Shown: positions 9,550 to 16,312 of the stretch, in pieces
Position numbering within the stretch: position 1 is the first letter of the stretch
Layout: the number at the start of each line of letters is the position of its first letter
DNA from: Candidatus Methanarcanum hacksteinii
Lineage (GTDB): Archaea; Thermoplasmatota; Thermoplasmata; Methanomassiliicoccales; Methanomethylophilaceae
Length of the DNA: 64,000 nt
Reading direction: 5' to 3'
Assembly: GCA_006954405.1 (NCBI GenBank)
Contig: LVVQ01000001.1
Coordinates: 930,001-994,000 of the forward strand
Translations under genes and position numbers: made by a program
The notes under the pieces: model-generated
Told to the model about the DNA's origin: nothing
Seen by the model: only the letters and a program-made list of their open reading frames with translations
Databases searched by the model: none

Positions 9550-10219
9550 TCTCAAGACGCCTGCAATAGTCGTCAACTTCAAGGCATACAGAGAGGTGGA
9601 CGGCGAAGGTTCGCTCAAGCTCGCAAAGATATGCGAGTCTGTATCGAAGAATTCAGGAGTGACCATCGCTGTCTGTCCGCCTATGGTGGAGCTTGGAACG
9701 GTCGCCAGGGCTGTGGACATACCTGTATTCTCGCAGAATGCTGACCCGCATGCCCCAGGTTCATCCACTGGATGGATCACTGCATCGATGATCAAATCCA
9801 CTGGTGCGATCGGTACGCTGATCAATCATTCGGAACACAGATTCGAGAACAATGTGATCAGCGAATCGGTCGAACTCGCAAAGGCCGATGACCTCATAAC
9901 GATGGTATGTGCCGAATCTGTCAAGAAGGCGGTATCGGTTTCAGCATATCACCCGGATTTCATTGCGATCGAACCTCCGGAACTGATCGGCGGAGATATA
10001 TCTGTGACTACAGCGAACCCGCTTATCATCGAAGATACTGTCAACTCAGTGAAATCCGTGAATAAGAAGATCTCTGTCCTCTGCGGAGCTGGTGTAAAGA
10101 CCGGAGAGGATGTCGCCAAGGCCATCGAATTGGGATCATCAGGCGTTCTGTTGGCTTCAGGAGTCGTTAAATCGAAGGATCCTAAGGCAACGCTCTACGA
10201 TCTCATCAAACACATTTGA
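9542..10219 (+). CDS. tpiA: Triosephosphate isomerase (archaeal type), TTG start
   Basis: TIM interconverts GAP and DHAP, the two substrates of the enzyme encoded just upstream. The 225-residue length is the short archaeal form. Family residues visible are IVVNFKAY with the N-x-K catalytic lysine near residue 14, the histidine segment IGTLINHSEHR near residue 98, the catalytic Glu segment FIAIEPPELIGG near residue 143, and CGAGVKTGEDV for the phosphate loop. The start is a TTG lying inside the last codons of fbp (8-bp overlap); no ATG lies near that junction. A GAAA-loop hairpin follows the stop. Confidence 0.96.
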   Translation: MTDLKTPAIVVNFKAYREVDGEGSLKLAKICESVSKNSGVTIAVCPPMVELGTVARAVDIPVFSQNADPHAPGSSTGWITASMIKSTGAIGTLINHSEHRFENNVISESVELAKADDLITMVCAESVKKAVSVSAYHPDFIAIEPPELIGGDISVTTANPLIIEDTVNSVKSVNKKISVLCGAGVKTGEDVAKAIELGSSGVLLASGVVKSKDPKATLYDLIKHI

Positions 10220-10229
10220 ATCGGTTATC

Positions 10230-10243
10230 TCCCCGAAAGGGGA
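10230..10243 (+). terminator. Hairpin after the TIM gene
   Basis: Five-bp GC-rich stem (TCCCC/GGGGA) closed by a GAAA tetraloop, 11 bases after the tpiA stop and before the unrelated gene at 10300. No long U-tract follows, so it may act as an RNA 3'-end stabiliser rather than a terminator. Confidence 0.45.
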
Positions 10244-10299
10244 TTAACTGATTACAATTAACATCCATTGAATAATACCTTCTAAGGAATCATCCTTTT

Positions 10300-12228
10300 A
10301 TGAGGATGTTCCCATTCCTATTGGTCCTGTTCCTTGTCATATCCATACCATTGGATGTCGTTGATGGATGCGAATCAGATTATGTTCGATTATCGGTAGT
10401 GATCCCAACGAGTCAATCCGAAGGCGTAGGGATAACCAATTATGGCAATGGCGACGTGAATCTCAAAGAATATCGCCTTTCTGACGGTGAAGGCACGATA
10501 ACTTTCACGAAATCAATCATATTGAGTGGAAGATCCACGATATTCTTATTGAAATCGGCTCCAGAACCGTGGATGATGATCGATAATTACATCCAATACG
10601 GGGACAAAGGCGTCGTATGCAAAGGATTTCTACTGAGAGATACTGGGGATGATGTATATCTCTACAAAGGAGAACAATTGATTGATACATTCGTTTATGG
10701 GGATGAAAGCAACAGGAACGGTTGGGATGGTGACGCATTTCAAAAGATACCGAAGAAATGCTATGCGAAGAGAACATCGATTATAGATACCGATACATCG
10801 AAGGATTGGGAGATATTCACACCAGGGCGCAGCGATTTCTCTATGACGGGAGGATACGAATGCGAGATAACACCATTCGTGTTCCCTGATTCGAAAGGGA
10901 TTCCTGTGAAGGATGTCGTGTATGGTACTACGTCAAGGATCGACATATCAACATACCTTTTGAGTGAACCGGGTGTCATCTCATCCTTATTACACGCGCT
11001 GTCCGATGGTGTCATCGTAAGGATATTGTTGGAAGGGTCACCTGCGGGAGGCATACCTCTGTCGGAAAGGATAGCGATGTCAACACTCGTTTACCATGGT
11101 GCCGATGTAAGATTCATCATCTCTGATGATGGTTACAAAAGATACAATTTCCTTCATTCGAAATATGCAGTGATTGATGAAGATATTACAATAATCACAT
11201 CGGAGAATTGGGCGGAATCATCGTTCAATAACAACAGAGGATGGGGCGCCGTGATATCTTCAAATGAATATGCGCATTACATGAGATCGGTCTTTGAATC
11301 TGATTTCAATGGTAATCTGGACATCAGATCATTCAAGGAACTCTTCCCTAAGGAAAGAAGAGGCACTTTCGAAGGATACATTCCGTCGAATGAATTATTT
11401 CCATCATATCATGGGAGGGCGACACCTATATTGTCTCCTGATTTCAGCTTTAGTGCAATGAAAGGATTCATTACATCAGCGAATGAGAGGTTGTTCGTTG
11501 AACAATTGGAAGTTGAATATGACTGGTTGGATGAAGACAACAACCCACTATCATGGATGATCGGATCGAAAGCTGACTGCAGATTATTGATCGATACGAC
11601 ATTCGATTCAGAATTCGATTCAGATGAGAAGGATGGTTTTGGTATACGCGATCGCTTGAAGGGTAGTGATACTATCGCTGTGAGAACATCCGCGATGGAC
11701 AGGATGTTGCATAACAAAGGGATCATATCCGATGATGGAGTCTGGATCGGTTCCATAAATTGGTCGAACACATCGATACATGACAACAGAGAGGTCGCTG
11801 TTATCATAGAATCGAAGGAAGTATCCGATTTCTTTGCGAAATATTTCATCGATGATTGGGGAACGGAATCGGCTGATGATATTGTGATAACAGTGGATGT
11901 CATCGGTGAACTGAAGAACGGAAGGACGATAGTCATCGATGCATCAGGATCCTATGCACCTAACGGCTCACTGTTCGAATGGGATATCGATGGAGATGGA
12001 GTGATCGAAAGGACTGGGAGGAAGATATCTATTGATCTTTCAGACAGCACATACGACATCACTTTGAGAGTGACCGATGGCGATGAGACATATCTTTGGA
12101 AAAGGACGTTGGACATCAGTGACGCCGATATGGATGTGTTCCCAATACCATTGAAATACATCCCAATCATTATCATATGCATAGCGACTGCAACGGTTAG
12201 CCTGCTTCACAGATGGAAGTGCAAATAA
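10300..12228 (+). CDS. Secreted membrane-anchored phospholipase-D-like protein with lamin-tail and PKD-like domains
   Basis: This 642-residue protein begins with a signal peptide (MRMFPFLLVLFLVISIPLDVV). A lamin-tail-like beta domain spans about residues 30-130 (VGITNYGNGDVNLKEYRLSDGEG; FLLRDTGDDVYLY). Two phospholipase D cores follow, each with a complete HxKxxxxD motif: HSKYAVID near residue 286 and HNKGIISD near residue 471. A PKD-like Ig fold comes next (IVIDASGSYAPNGSLFEWDIDGDG, about residues 545-610), then a C-terminal membrane helix and a basic tail. The layout predicts an exposed, tethered phosphodiesterase acting on lipids or extracellular nucleic acid; which one cannot be told. Its stop nearly abuts the next gene. 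Confidence 0.85.
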   Translation: MRMFPFLLVLFLVISIPLDVVDGCESDYVRLSVVIPTSQSEGVGITNYGNGDVNLKEYRLSDGEGTITFTKSIILSGRSTIFLLKSAPEPWMMIDNYIQYGDKGVVCKGFLLRDTGDDVYLYKGEQLIDTFVYGDESNRNGWDGDAFQKIPKKCYAKRTSIIDTDTSKDWEIFTPGRSDFSMTGGYECEITPFVFPDSKGIPVKDVVYGTTSRIDISTYLLSEPGVISSLLHALSDGVIVRILLEGSPAGGIPLSERIAMSTLVYHGADVRFIISDDGYKRYNFLHSKYAVIDEDITIITSENWAESSFNNNRGWGAVISSNEYAHYMRSVFESDFNGNLDIRSFKELFPKERRGTFEGYIPSNELFPSYHGRATPILSPDFSFSAMKGFITSANERLFVEQLEVEYDWLDEDNNPLSWMIGSKADCRLLIDTTFDSEFDSDEKDGFGIRDRLKGSDTIAVRTSAMDRMLHNKGIISDDGVWIGSINWSNTSIHDNREVAVIIESKEVSDFFAKYFIDDWGTESADDIVITVDVIGELKNGRTIVIDASGSYAPNGSLFEWDIDGDGVIERTGRKISIDLSDSTYDITLRVTDGDETYLWKRTLDISDADMDVFPIPLKYIPIIIICIATATVSLLHRWKCK

Positions 12229-12229
12229 G

Positions 12230-12679
12230 ATGATGATCAGGGAGTTCAGACCCGATGACGTAGATAGGCTCTATTCTATCATGATTTCATCCCTCGATGA
12301 ATACTACCGTCGCGAGGTGTTCTTCCAGTTCTACAGCATGTGGCCTCAGGGACAGCTGGTCGCATGCGATATATTCGATGCACCTGTGGCCTTTCTGTTC
12401 TCTTCTAAGGCTGAACCAGGGACTGCACGCATCATGTTGTTCGCCGTCTCTCCAGAACATAGGAACAAAGGCATCGGACAGGAAATTCTGAACAGATTCA
12501 GACTTGTCTCTCTGATGTCCGGTGTTCGTAATATCACACTGGAGGTCAGGGAGAACAATGAGGGTGCTAAGAGATTCTATAGAAAGAATGGATTCAAAGA
12601 GACAGGACTGATCCCTAATTTCTACCAGGACGGCGGGAACGGGATACGTATGGATGGTCCTGTCCAATTGAATTTCTAA
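12230..12679 (+). CDS. GNAT family N-acetyltransferase (RimI-like)
   Basis: This 149-residue GCN5-related acetyltransferase has the acetyl-CoA pyrophosphate-binding loop HRNKGIGQEIL near residue 80, beta-4/alpha-3 elements before it (ARIMLFAVSPE), and the C-terminal RENNEGAKRFYRKNGFKETGLI typical of RimI-type N-alpha-acetyltransferases. Acceptor unknown. The start is one base after the preceding stop, and two tandem ATGs (12230, 12233) are possible. It converges on the LonB-like gene. Confidence 0.87.
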   Translation: MMIREFRPDDVDRLYSIMISSLDEYYRREVFFQFYSMWPQGQLVACDIFDAPVAFLFSSKAEPGTARIMLFAVSPEHRNKGIGQEILNRFRLVSLMSGVRNITLEVRENNEGAKRFYRKNGFKETGLIPNFYQDGGNGIRMDGPVQLNF

Positions 12680-12703
12680 AGTAGAATGCGGGTCTCCCCA
12701 CAT

Positions 12704-14221
12704 TCAGTTGAACATCGTATCTCCGAGGTGTTCATTCTCCATGTAATAGTTGGAGGATTTCTGCTTCTGAGATTCCGAGAGATCCTTGGAAAGACCTTTG
12801 GTGTATGATCCGTAGATCTCCCTGATCTGGTCCTCTGCAGGCCTTGCACGCTTGAGCGCTCTTTTGATGTGATCCTCAGTGATGAGAGGCGCATCCTCCA
12901 TGACCGCAAGATCCCCTGCGGCCCTTATCAGACCACCCAACTCTCTAAGCCTGAGTGTGAGCGAATTGAGCTGCTTATCCTTCTTAGCACGGCTTCTACC
13001 CTCGTTGACGACTGCTTCGACCGCACCGATCGTCGCATGTGGTATGTGACCGTCCATAGTGATCTCCTGAGCTACGAATTGAGCATATTTCGCTCTGTTA
13101 GCATCGTTGTCAGCCATCGCGACATCCACAAGCACCTCATATCCTCCACCGATGATCCTTGATCTCAACGGAGATAGGATGTTCTCGAGGTCCTGTATGT
13201 TACATGCGGCAACAAGGATGAAATCGCAAGGTACGTGGTCGACCTTGACACTCGCACCAGCACTCTGAGGATTCCTACCCGTAATAGGGAACTCCTTGTC
13301 CTGCATAGCGGTGAGGATGAATCTCTGCAATTCTCCCAAATGCGAAATCTCATCCACGAAGAGGACACCTTCATGTGCCTCATGGATTGAACCAGGGATC
13401 ACTCTCTCATACGCGGGCGTCCCAAGGCCTTGGTGACCTCCATAAGGGTCGTGCCTGACATCGCCCAACAATTCGGTCTCTGAAGCGCCTGTGGCAAGAA
13501 CGAATGGTTCCCTGTCCAATTTGACGAGAACCTTCTGCTTGGAGTTCTTATCCACCTGCCTTCTCTTCTCGAGTGCCTTCTGATCGAGCATGCGGATCTT
13601 ATCGCCTGCACGTTCGAAGACAACAGTCTCTTCCGTACCATCGGCGAGAGTACGTGTCGTGTTCACTCTCTCCTTACCTATGGAAACAGGCATTGCTTGG
13701 AACATGCCGCCGAGAAGGTCACCGAATGGGTTGTTCTGCATACCGCCCATGTCGATCTTCGTCTTTCCGCAATGGGGACAGTTCACCTCGTTAGGAAGTG
13801 ACATCTGTCCGCAGCTCTTGCAGACGTAACCGAGTTTCTCGGCCACATGCCTTGGTGCCTTATCGGGATCCAAAAGCTTACCGGATGCTCCGGAGAGTGC
13901 TGTGTTCTCCCTGTTGACCTCTTCCTCTGTGAGTACTTCGAGGAAAGGCCTTTCAGGATTCTCGGGGTTGTCTGCGACCCTGATCTCTGTCTTCACCTTA
14001 GGTAATTGCATGGAGATAGCCCTAGCTATCATCGATTTACCTGTGCCTGGCGGGCCAACGAGCAGAAGGTGTCTGCGCTGTTTGGCAGCGATCTTCGCAA
14101 GAGCTATCGCTTCTTCCTGACCAAGTACGCGATCCAATGGGTTTGAGGGGATGAGGATGTCCTCCGTAGAGGACATTCCTTCTACATCCGCCCATGTCGT
14201 TACAAGTTTTTTCTCTGTCAT
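12704..14221 (-). CDS. LonB-like AAA+ ATPase with inserted zinc ribbon, no protease domain
   Basis: The 505-residue ATPase matches the AAA+ part of archaeal membrane protease LonB: IGQEEAIALAKIAAKQRRHLLLVGPPGTGKS (Walker A near residue 58), Walker B GVLFVDEISHLGELQ near residue 292, sensor region CDFILVAACN, and the helical lid containing LTLRLRELGGLIRAAGD. Where LonB carries membrane helices this protein has a four-Cys zinc ribbon (CKSCGQMSLPNEVNCPHCG, about residues 136-154). It stops shortly after the lid, so the Ser-Lys protease domain is absent. Remodelling or chaperone action is more likely than proteolysis. The ATG overlaps the dnaG stop (TGATG), so it is coupled to the primase gene. 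Confidence 0.82.
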   Translation of the reverse strand: MTEKKLVTTWADVEGMSSTEDILIPSNPLDRVLGQEEAIALAKIAAKQRRHLLLVGPPGTGKSMIARAISMQLPKVKTEIRVADNPENPERPFLEVLTEEEVNRENTALSGASGKLLDPDKAPRHVAEKLGYVCKSCGQMSLPNEVNCPHCGKTKIDMGGMQNNPFGDLLGGMFQAMPVSIGKERVNTTRTLADGTEETVVFERAGDKIRMLDQKALEKRRQVDKNSKQKVLVKLDREPFVLATGASETELLGDVRHDPYGGHQGLGTPAYERVIPGSIHEAHEGVLFVDEISHLGELQRFILTAMQDKEFPITGRNPQSAGASVKVDHVPCDFILVAACNIQDLENILSPLRSRIIGGGYEVLVDVAMADNDANRAKYAQFVAQEITMDGHIPHATIGAVEAVVNEGRSRAKKDKQLNSLTLRLRELGGLIRAAGDLAVMEDAPLITEDHIKRALKRARPAEDQIREIYGSYTKGLSKDLSESQKQKSSNYYMENEHLGDTMFN

Positions 14222-15939
14222 CAGTAGAGATCTTCCTTTGTCCAGATTGTTATTCCTGCAGGCATCTTCGTTATGTTACCTTTCCTGGTACCAACGATGG
14301 TCTGGATCCCATTAGCTGATGATACATCGAGGATCCTCTGTGATATCACACCGTCGAACACGATGGTGCATACACTGCTGGAATCTGATTTCAATGAATC
14401 CACGAGACTCTTCACAGCGATCTCACGGATGATCTCATTGTTGGAATTGAGGATCTTAGCATTGTGTGTGGATGCCATGTCAAGAAGCATATCGCGGTAT
14501 GTCTGCTGTTCGGGCGAGAGCGTTTTCGTCTGCCTTGCAGCATCCCTCTTCTTGGAGCGGATCGTCTTGGGTTTCTCCTCAACGACCTCGGGTTCTTCGA
14601 TGACAGGTTCTTCGACCACAGGCTCCTCTTCGACGACCTTCGTCTTTCTTGTCCTCTTGGGCTTTTCCTCCACATCCTCTGCAGAGTCTTCCTCGGACTT
14701 CTTGGTCTTCCTTGTCCTCTTGGGTTTCTCCTCGACGACAGGTTCTTCGACCTCAGGCTCCTCTTCGACGACCTTCGTCTTTCTTGTCCTCTTGGGTTTC
14801 TCTTCGATGACTTCAGGTTCCTCTACAACGGGTTCCTCGACGACCTCAGGCTCCTTCTCTACAACGATAGTGGTCTCGACGATCTCGTTCCCCTCGTGGA
14901 CAGGCTGCGATTCCTCTTTCTTCTTGAATCTGTCAGCGGCATCCGTGTTGAAACGATCCTTCCTCTTCTCCCTGAGTTCGCGCTCCTTGAAATCCCTGTT
15001 GTGACGATCCTCGTCCCTGTTGTTGTCCCTGCGACGGTCGTCCCTGCCGTTGTCTCTACCGTTATCTCTGCGGCGTTCGTCCCTGTTGTTGTCCCTGCGA
15101 CGGTCATCCTCTCTGACATGCCTCTGTCTAGGTTCATCGTCGTCATCAGGCGCATTGAGCTTGTTCATCTCCATGTATTGGTCGTACGGGACCTTGTTTC
15201 TCAGACACTTCGTGAGCTGTTTCGGACTGAGCTCCTCCACCTCGTGTGCACGGGGTGCCCTTGCGACGAAATCGACCTCTGCGACCTGGAAGAGTTCCCT
15301 GAGGATCAATTCCCCTCCTCTGTCGCCATCGACAAATGCTGTAGCCACTCTTTCCCTTGACAATTCCTGTACGGTCTCGGGTATGTTCGTTCCTTCTACA
15401 GCTATCGCGTTCTTCACACCAGCCCTAAGGAGGTTGAGAACATCGGACCTACCCTCGACGATGATGATGGCCTCGGAATCCTTCACTGCCGGTCCAGCGG
15501 GACAGTGATCCTTACCGTATGTGGTGATCTCCTCGACCTGAATGCTCTGCCTTATGCTCTCCGTCAGATCGGATGATTTTCCTTTGCTCTGTTTTATGAG
15601 ATCGTTCAGGAGTTCCTTGGCCCTCTCGACGACCTGTTCCCTCTTGGATACACGTACGTCCTCGATGCCCAGGACCCTCATCCCAGCCTTGCAGGGACCT
15701 ACGCGGTCGATCGTTTCCAATGCGGAAGCGAGGATCGCGGTCTCCACTTGATCGAGAGATGATGATACAAGCACGATACCTTCGGATTTACCGCTCTTAG
15801 ACTGGACATCAACTTCGATCCTTCCAATCCTTCCGGATTTCTGAAGGTCGCGAAGGTCCAGTTCATCACCGAGAAGACCTTCGGTCTGACCGAAGATTGC
15901 TCCGACGACATCAGGCTTGTCTACAATACCATCCGCCAT
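14221..15939 (-). CDS. dnaG: Archaeal DnaG primase-like protein with repetitive charged linker
   Basis: Archaeal DnaG is a TOPRIM protein associated with the exosome and with primase activity. Residues 1-165 are the N-terminal archaeal DnaG domain (VGAIFGQTEGLLGDELDLRDLQKSGRIGRI). TOPRIM spans about 170-245 with Glu in IIIVEGRSDVLNLL and the acidic pair in VATAFVDGDRGG. A C-terminal domain ends the protein (IVFDGVISQRILDVSSANGI). Between them lies about 190 residues of low complexity: first an Arg/Asp/Asn-rich stretch, then repeats of EKPKRTRKTK separated by acidic EEEPEVEEP-type spacers. This makes the protein (572 aa) longer than usual (about 400-450). A probable structured RNA lies between its start and the upstream gene. 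Confidence 0.93.
   Translation of the reverse strand: MADGIVDKPDVVGAIFGQTEGLLGDELDLRDLQKSGRIGRIEVDVQSKSGKSEGIVLVSSSLDQVETAILASALETIDRVGPCKAGMRVLGIEDVRVSKREQVVERAKELLNDLIKQSKGKSSDLTESIRQSIQVEEITTYGKDHCPAGPAVKDSEAIIIVEGRSDVLNLLRAGVKNAIAVEGTNIPETVQELSRERVATAFVDGDRGGELILRELFQVAEVDFVARAPRAHEVEELSPKQLTKCLRNKVPYDQYMEMNKLNAPDDDDEPRQRHVREDDRRRDNNRDERRRDNGRDNGRDDRRRDNNRDEDRHNRDFKERELREKRKDRFNTDAADRFKKKEESQPVHEGNEIVETTIVVEKEPEVVEEPVVEEPEVIEEKPKRTRKTKVVEEEPEVEEPVVEEKPKRTRKTKKSEEDSAEDVEEKPKRTRKTKVVEEEPVVEEPVIEEPEVVEEKPKTIRSKKRDAARQTKTLSPEQQTYRDMLLDMASTHNAKILNSNNEIIREIAVKSLVDSLKSDSSSVCTIVFDGVISQRILDVSSANGIQTIVGTRKGNITKMPAGITIWTKEDLY
14565..14860 (-). repeat. Imperfect tandem repeats encoding EKPKRTRKTK in dnaG
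   Basis: Three copies of the ten-residue motif EKPKRTRKTK and one degenerate copy (EKPKTIRSKK), each followed by acidic Glu/Val/Pro spacers, are encoded by repeat units of roughly 70-100 bp. The DNA repeats are in frame, so copy number could change without disrupting the gene. Confidence 0.8.
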
Positions 15940-15983
15940 CAGTTTTGCTTTTATCAGATATTTAGTTGCAGTTGGATCTATAT

Positions 15984-16236
15984 TCGTATGACTCCTCTCC
16001 TTGTGAGGTTATACGAGAAAACAAATTCTAGACTCTCGCAGCCACTGCTTCTTGCTCCGCCTTGATCAGGCTCCTACGTCCTTAGCGGATTGCTGTGATA
16101 GATCCCTTCTCGGGACACATTCCCTATTGATTTACGACCGCATCCCCGCGATCGAATTATGACATGGCTACCTCATCTCGCAAGATTGCCGTAATCGTGA
16201 TAGTGATCAGTGATACGAGGAGAACTTCGTTTCCTC
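15984..16236 (-). ncRNA. Probable structured RNA (unassigned) upstream of dnaG
   Basis: The 370-bp gap between the YhaN-like gene and dnaG has no convincing ORF but has RNA-gene features on the minus strand. A TATA-like TTTAATATATA (16255-16265) would start transcription near 16235. Many local hairpins follow in that direction: GAGGAAAC/GTTcTCCTC near the 5' end, GATCGC/GCGGTC, TCCC/GGGA with a GAGAA loop, GCAG/CTGC, and a terminal hairpin TCGTAT/ATACGA (15984-16016) enclosing CCTC/GAGG. GGAG followed by AAGCAG recalls SRP helix 8, but its apical stem does not pair properly. RNase P motifs are not convincing. It could also be a long dnaG leader. Confidence 0.45.
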
Positions 16237-16254
16237 TGCGACGAGAATGTATGC

Positions 16255-16265
16255 CTATATATTAA
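16255..16265 (-). promoter_or_regulatory. TATA-like promoter for the RNA/dnaG unit
   Basis: TTTAATATATA read on the minus strand, about 25 bases before the first stable hairpin of the RNA-like region and far (over 300 bp) from the dnaG ATG. Confidence 0.5.
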
Positions 16266-16289
16266 ACATTAACGCACAATGGGGTTTTT

Positions 16290-16309
16290 GAGGGGGTTTA
16301 CGCCCCCTC
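16290..16309 (-). terminator. Hairpin at the end of the YhaN-like gene
   Basis: Perfect 7-bp stem GAGGGGG/CCCCCTC with loop cgtaaa on the minus strand, four bases past the stop codon. It is followed by an A-run rather than a U-run, so its role as a terminator is uncertain. Confidence 0.4.
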
Positions 16310-16312
16310 CAC

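Noticed and set aside
14273..15360. Long plus-strand open frames opposite dnaG, rich in Ser/Thr/Phe or Leu/Arg/Val
   Set aside because: They mirror the charged repeat linker of dnaG on the other strand; no family resemblance and low-complexity composition.
16021..16120. SRP RNA or RNase P RNA
   Set aside because: Some strings (GGAG, AAGCAG, GAGGAAA) match, but the helix-8 apex does not pair and the universally conserved RNase P segments are missing; left as an unassigned RNA.
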